Origin: Pseudomonas marginalis
GTDB lineage: Bacteria; Pseudomonadota; Gammaproteobacteria; Pseudomonadales; Pseudomonadaceae
Direction of reading: 5' to 3'
NCBI RefSeq assembly: GCF_024169655.1
Contig: NZ_JALJWV010000001.1
Location: forward strand, 687,001-751,000
DNA: 64,000 nt
Both the position numbers and the translations under genes were made by a program. Shown one piece after another: positions 62,616 through 64,000 of this stretch; position 1 is the stretch's first letter; each line of letters begins with the position of its first letter. Under the pieces are notes generated by a model. That model made no database searches, was not told where the DNA came from, and saw nothing but the letters and a program-made list of their open reading frames with translations.

Positions 62616-63694
62616 AAGCGTCACTGCTCAACAAACTGGACGTGCTCCAGGACCGTTTCGAAGAACTGACCGCCTTGCTCGGCGACGGCGAGGTCATCTC
62701 CGATCAGGCCAAGTTCCGTGCTTATTCCAAGGAATACGCCGAAGTTGAGCCCATTGTGGTCACCTACCAGAACCTGTTGAAAGTACAGGCCGACCTGGAG
62801 GGCGCCCAGGCGCTGCTCAAGGACAGCGACCCGGACATGCGTGAAATGGCCGTGGAAGAAGTCCGTGAAGCCAAAGACAAACTGGCCGAACTCGAAGGCG
62901 ACCTGCAACGCATGCTGCTGCCCAAGGACCCCAACGACGGGCGTAACGTCTTCCTCGAAATCCGCGCCGGCACTGGCGGCGACGAGGCGGCGATTTTCTC
63001 CGGCGACCTGTTCCGCATGTATTCGCGCTATGCCGAACGTCGCGGCTGGCGCGTCGAGATCCTGTCCGAGAACGAGGGCGAACACGGTGGCTATAAAGAA
63101 GTCATCGCCCGCGTCGAAGGCGACAACGTGTACGGCAAGCTGAAATTCGAATCCGGCGCGCATCGCGTACAGCGGGTGCCGGCCACCGAATCCCAAGGCC
63201 GTATCCACACCTCGGCATGTACCGTGGCGGTGTTGCCCGAGCCGGACGAGCAGGAAGCCATCGAGATCAACCCGGCGGACCTGCGCGTCGACACCTACCG
63301 TTCATCCGGTGCCGGCGGTCAGCACATCAACAAGACCGACTCGGCGATCCGCATCACGCACTTGCCGTCGGGCATCGTGGTGGAGTGCCAGGAAGAGCGT
63401 TCCCAGCACAAGAACCGGGCGCGGGCCATGTCCTGGCTGTCGGCCAAGCTGAATGACCAGCAGACCAGCGCCGCCGCCAACGCGATTGCCAGTGAGCGCA
63501 AACTGCTGGTGGGTTCGGGCGACCGTTCCGAGCGCATCCGCACCTACAACTTTGCCCAGGGCCGGGTCACCGACCACCGGGTCAACCTCACGCTCTACTC
63601 CCTGGACGAGATTCTCGCCGGTGGCATCGACGCGGTGATCGAGCCATTGCTCGTCGAATACCAGGCCGACCAATTGGCGGCGATAGGTGAATAA
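62612..63694 (+). CDS. prfA: Peptide chain release factor 1
   Basis: This 360-residue factor terminates translation at UAG and UAA. It has the PAT stop-codon motif in [15 protein letters not shown] and the GGQ motif in [20 protein letters not shown], whose glutamine is the substrate of the downstream PrmC methyltransferase. It overlaps hemA by 4 bp and is followed directly by prmC. Confidence 0.97.
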   Translation: MKASLLNKLDVLQDRFEELTALLGDGEVISDQAKFRAYSKEYAEVEPIVVTYQNLLKVQADLEGAQALLKDSDPDMREMAVEEVREAKDKLAELEGDLQRMLLPKDPNDGRNVFLEIRAGTGGDEAAIFSGDLFRMYSRYAERRGWRVEILSENEGEHGGYKEVIARVEGDNVYGKLKFESGAHRVQRVPATESQGRIHTSACTVAVLPEPDEQEAIEINPADLRVDTYRSSGAGGQHINKTDSAIRITHLPSGIVVECQEERSQHKNRARAMSWLSAKLNDQQTSAAANAIASERKLLVGSGDRSERIRTYNFAQGRVTDHRVNLTLYSLDEILAGGIDAVIEPLLVEYQADQLAAIGE

Positions 63695-64000
63695 ATGACC
63701 ATCATCGCCAGCCTGCTCCGCGCCGCCGAGCTGCCCGACTCGCCCACCGCACGCCTGGACGTGGAGCTGTTGCTCGCGGCTGCCCTGGGCAAGTCCCGCA
63801 GTTACCTGCACACCTGGCCGGAAAAAATCGTCAGCAGCGAAGCTGCGCTGACCTTCGCCGATTACCTGCAACGCCGCCGCGCCGGTGAGCCGGTGGCCTA
63901 CATCCTCGGCCAGCAAGGCTTCTGGAAGCTGGACCTGGAGGTCGCGCCCCACACGCTGATTCCGCGCCCGGACACCGAACTGCTGGTCGAGGCGGCCCTG
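63695..64000 (+). CDS. prmC: Release-factor glutamine methyltransferase PrmC (3' truncated)
   Basis: This starts at the ATG immediately after the prfA stop and runs off the window after 102 codons. The visible N-terminal helical domain (SLLRAAELPDSPTARLDVELLLAAALG) and the beginning of the catalytic domain (GEPVAYILGQQGFWKLDL...TLIPRPDTELLVE) match PrmC/HemK, which methylates the GGQ glutamine of RF1 and RF2. The NPPY motif lies beyond the window. Confidence 0.92.
   Translation, partial: MTIIASLLRAAELPDSPTARLDVELLLAAALGKSRSYLHTWPEKIVSSEAALTFADYLQRRRAGEPVAYILGQQGFWKLDLEVAPHTLIPRPDTELLVEAAL

Noticed and set aside
1-64000. CRISPR arrays
   Set aside because: No run of regularly spaced ~28-37 bp identical repeats was found; the GTGTAAC, GTCAACC and TTGCAT repeats are too short or irregular.

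Overview
The window reads as the chromosome of a Pseudomonas of the fluorescens group. The evidence is the conserved core block ychF-pth-rplY-prs-tRNA(Gln)-ispE-lolB-TPR facing hemA-prfA-prmC, a hrp1-type (rsp/rsc) type III secretion cluster in the P. syringae/P. fluorescens order, and DUF3077-like small genes. No database search was possible; all names rest on reading the sequence and on family knowledge.

Layout. (1) 1-1.9 kb: end of a branched-chain amino-acid type ABC transporter operon (binding protein, LivF-like ATPase). (2) 1.9-6.8 kb: a chemoreceptor and a block of small unknown or lipoprotein genes, punctuated by degenerate copies of a tRNA-Met trailer/terminator sequence. (3) 6.8-23.8 kb: a ~17 kb P4-like integrated element in the 3' end of tRNA-Met. 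It is bounded by ~118 bp direct repeats and has a tyrosine integrase next to the tRNA, an AlpA regulator, a Toprim/DUF927 primase-helicase operon headed by a C4-type antisense RNA leader, and two inverted ~300 bp arrays of GTGTAAC. Its cargo is a C5 methyltransferase, a Vsr nuclease, a GHKL-ATPase/PD-(D/E)XK protein, an HNH/zinc-finger-like protein, a coiled-coil protein and an unknown membrane-protein gene pair. No capsid or tail genes are visible, so it resembles a phage satellite or a plasmid-like island with defence cargo. (4) 23.8-25.9 kb: tRNA-Met, a second C4-type leader with different pairing specificity in front of a small DUF3077-like gene, and a fosmidomycin-resistance-type MFS pump. 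(5) 25.9-44.1 kb: an apparently complete hrp1 T3SS: ECF sigma factor RspL, sctW-V-D-N-O-P-Q-R-S-T-U rightward, then hrpV-hrpT-sctC-hrpG-hrpF and sctL-K-J-I-pilin leftward, closed by a single HrpR/S-like sigma-54 activator. Promoter signals fit the known cascade (sigma-54 site before rspL, hrp boxes before sctW and the pilin, a weaker one before hrpF). (6) 44.6-53 kb: an amino-acid catabolic cluster (PLP gamma-lyase-like enzyme, APC permease, LysR, threonine-synthase-like protein, Lrp, homoserine dehydrogenase, aldehyde dehydrogenase) whose logic is release of homoserine and oxidation to aspartate. Canavanine is the best substrate guess. (7) 53-64 kb: two small unknown genes, then the housekeeping block, ending inside prmC.

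The most notable observations are the paired C4 antisense-RNA switches with compensatory base changes, the four copies of the tRNA-Met trailer that suggest serial accretion of DNA at one site, the twin inverted GTGTAAC arrays as candidate replication sites, and the defence-like cargo.
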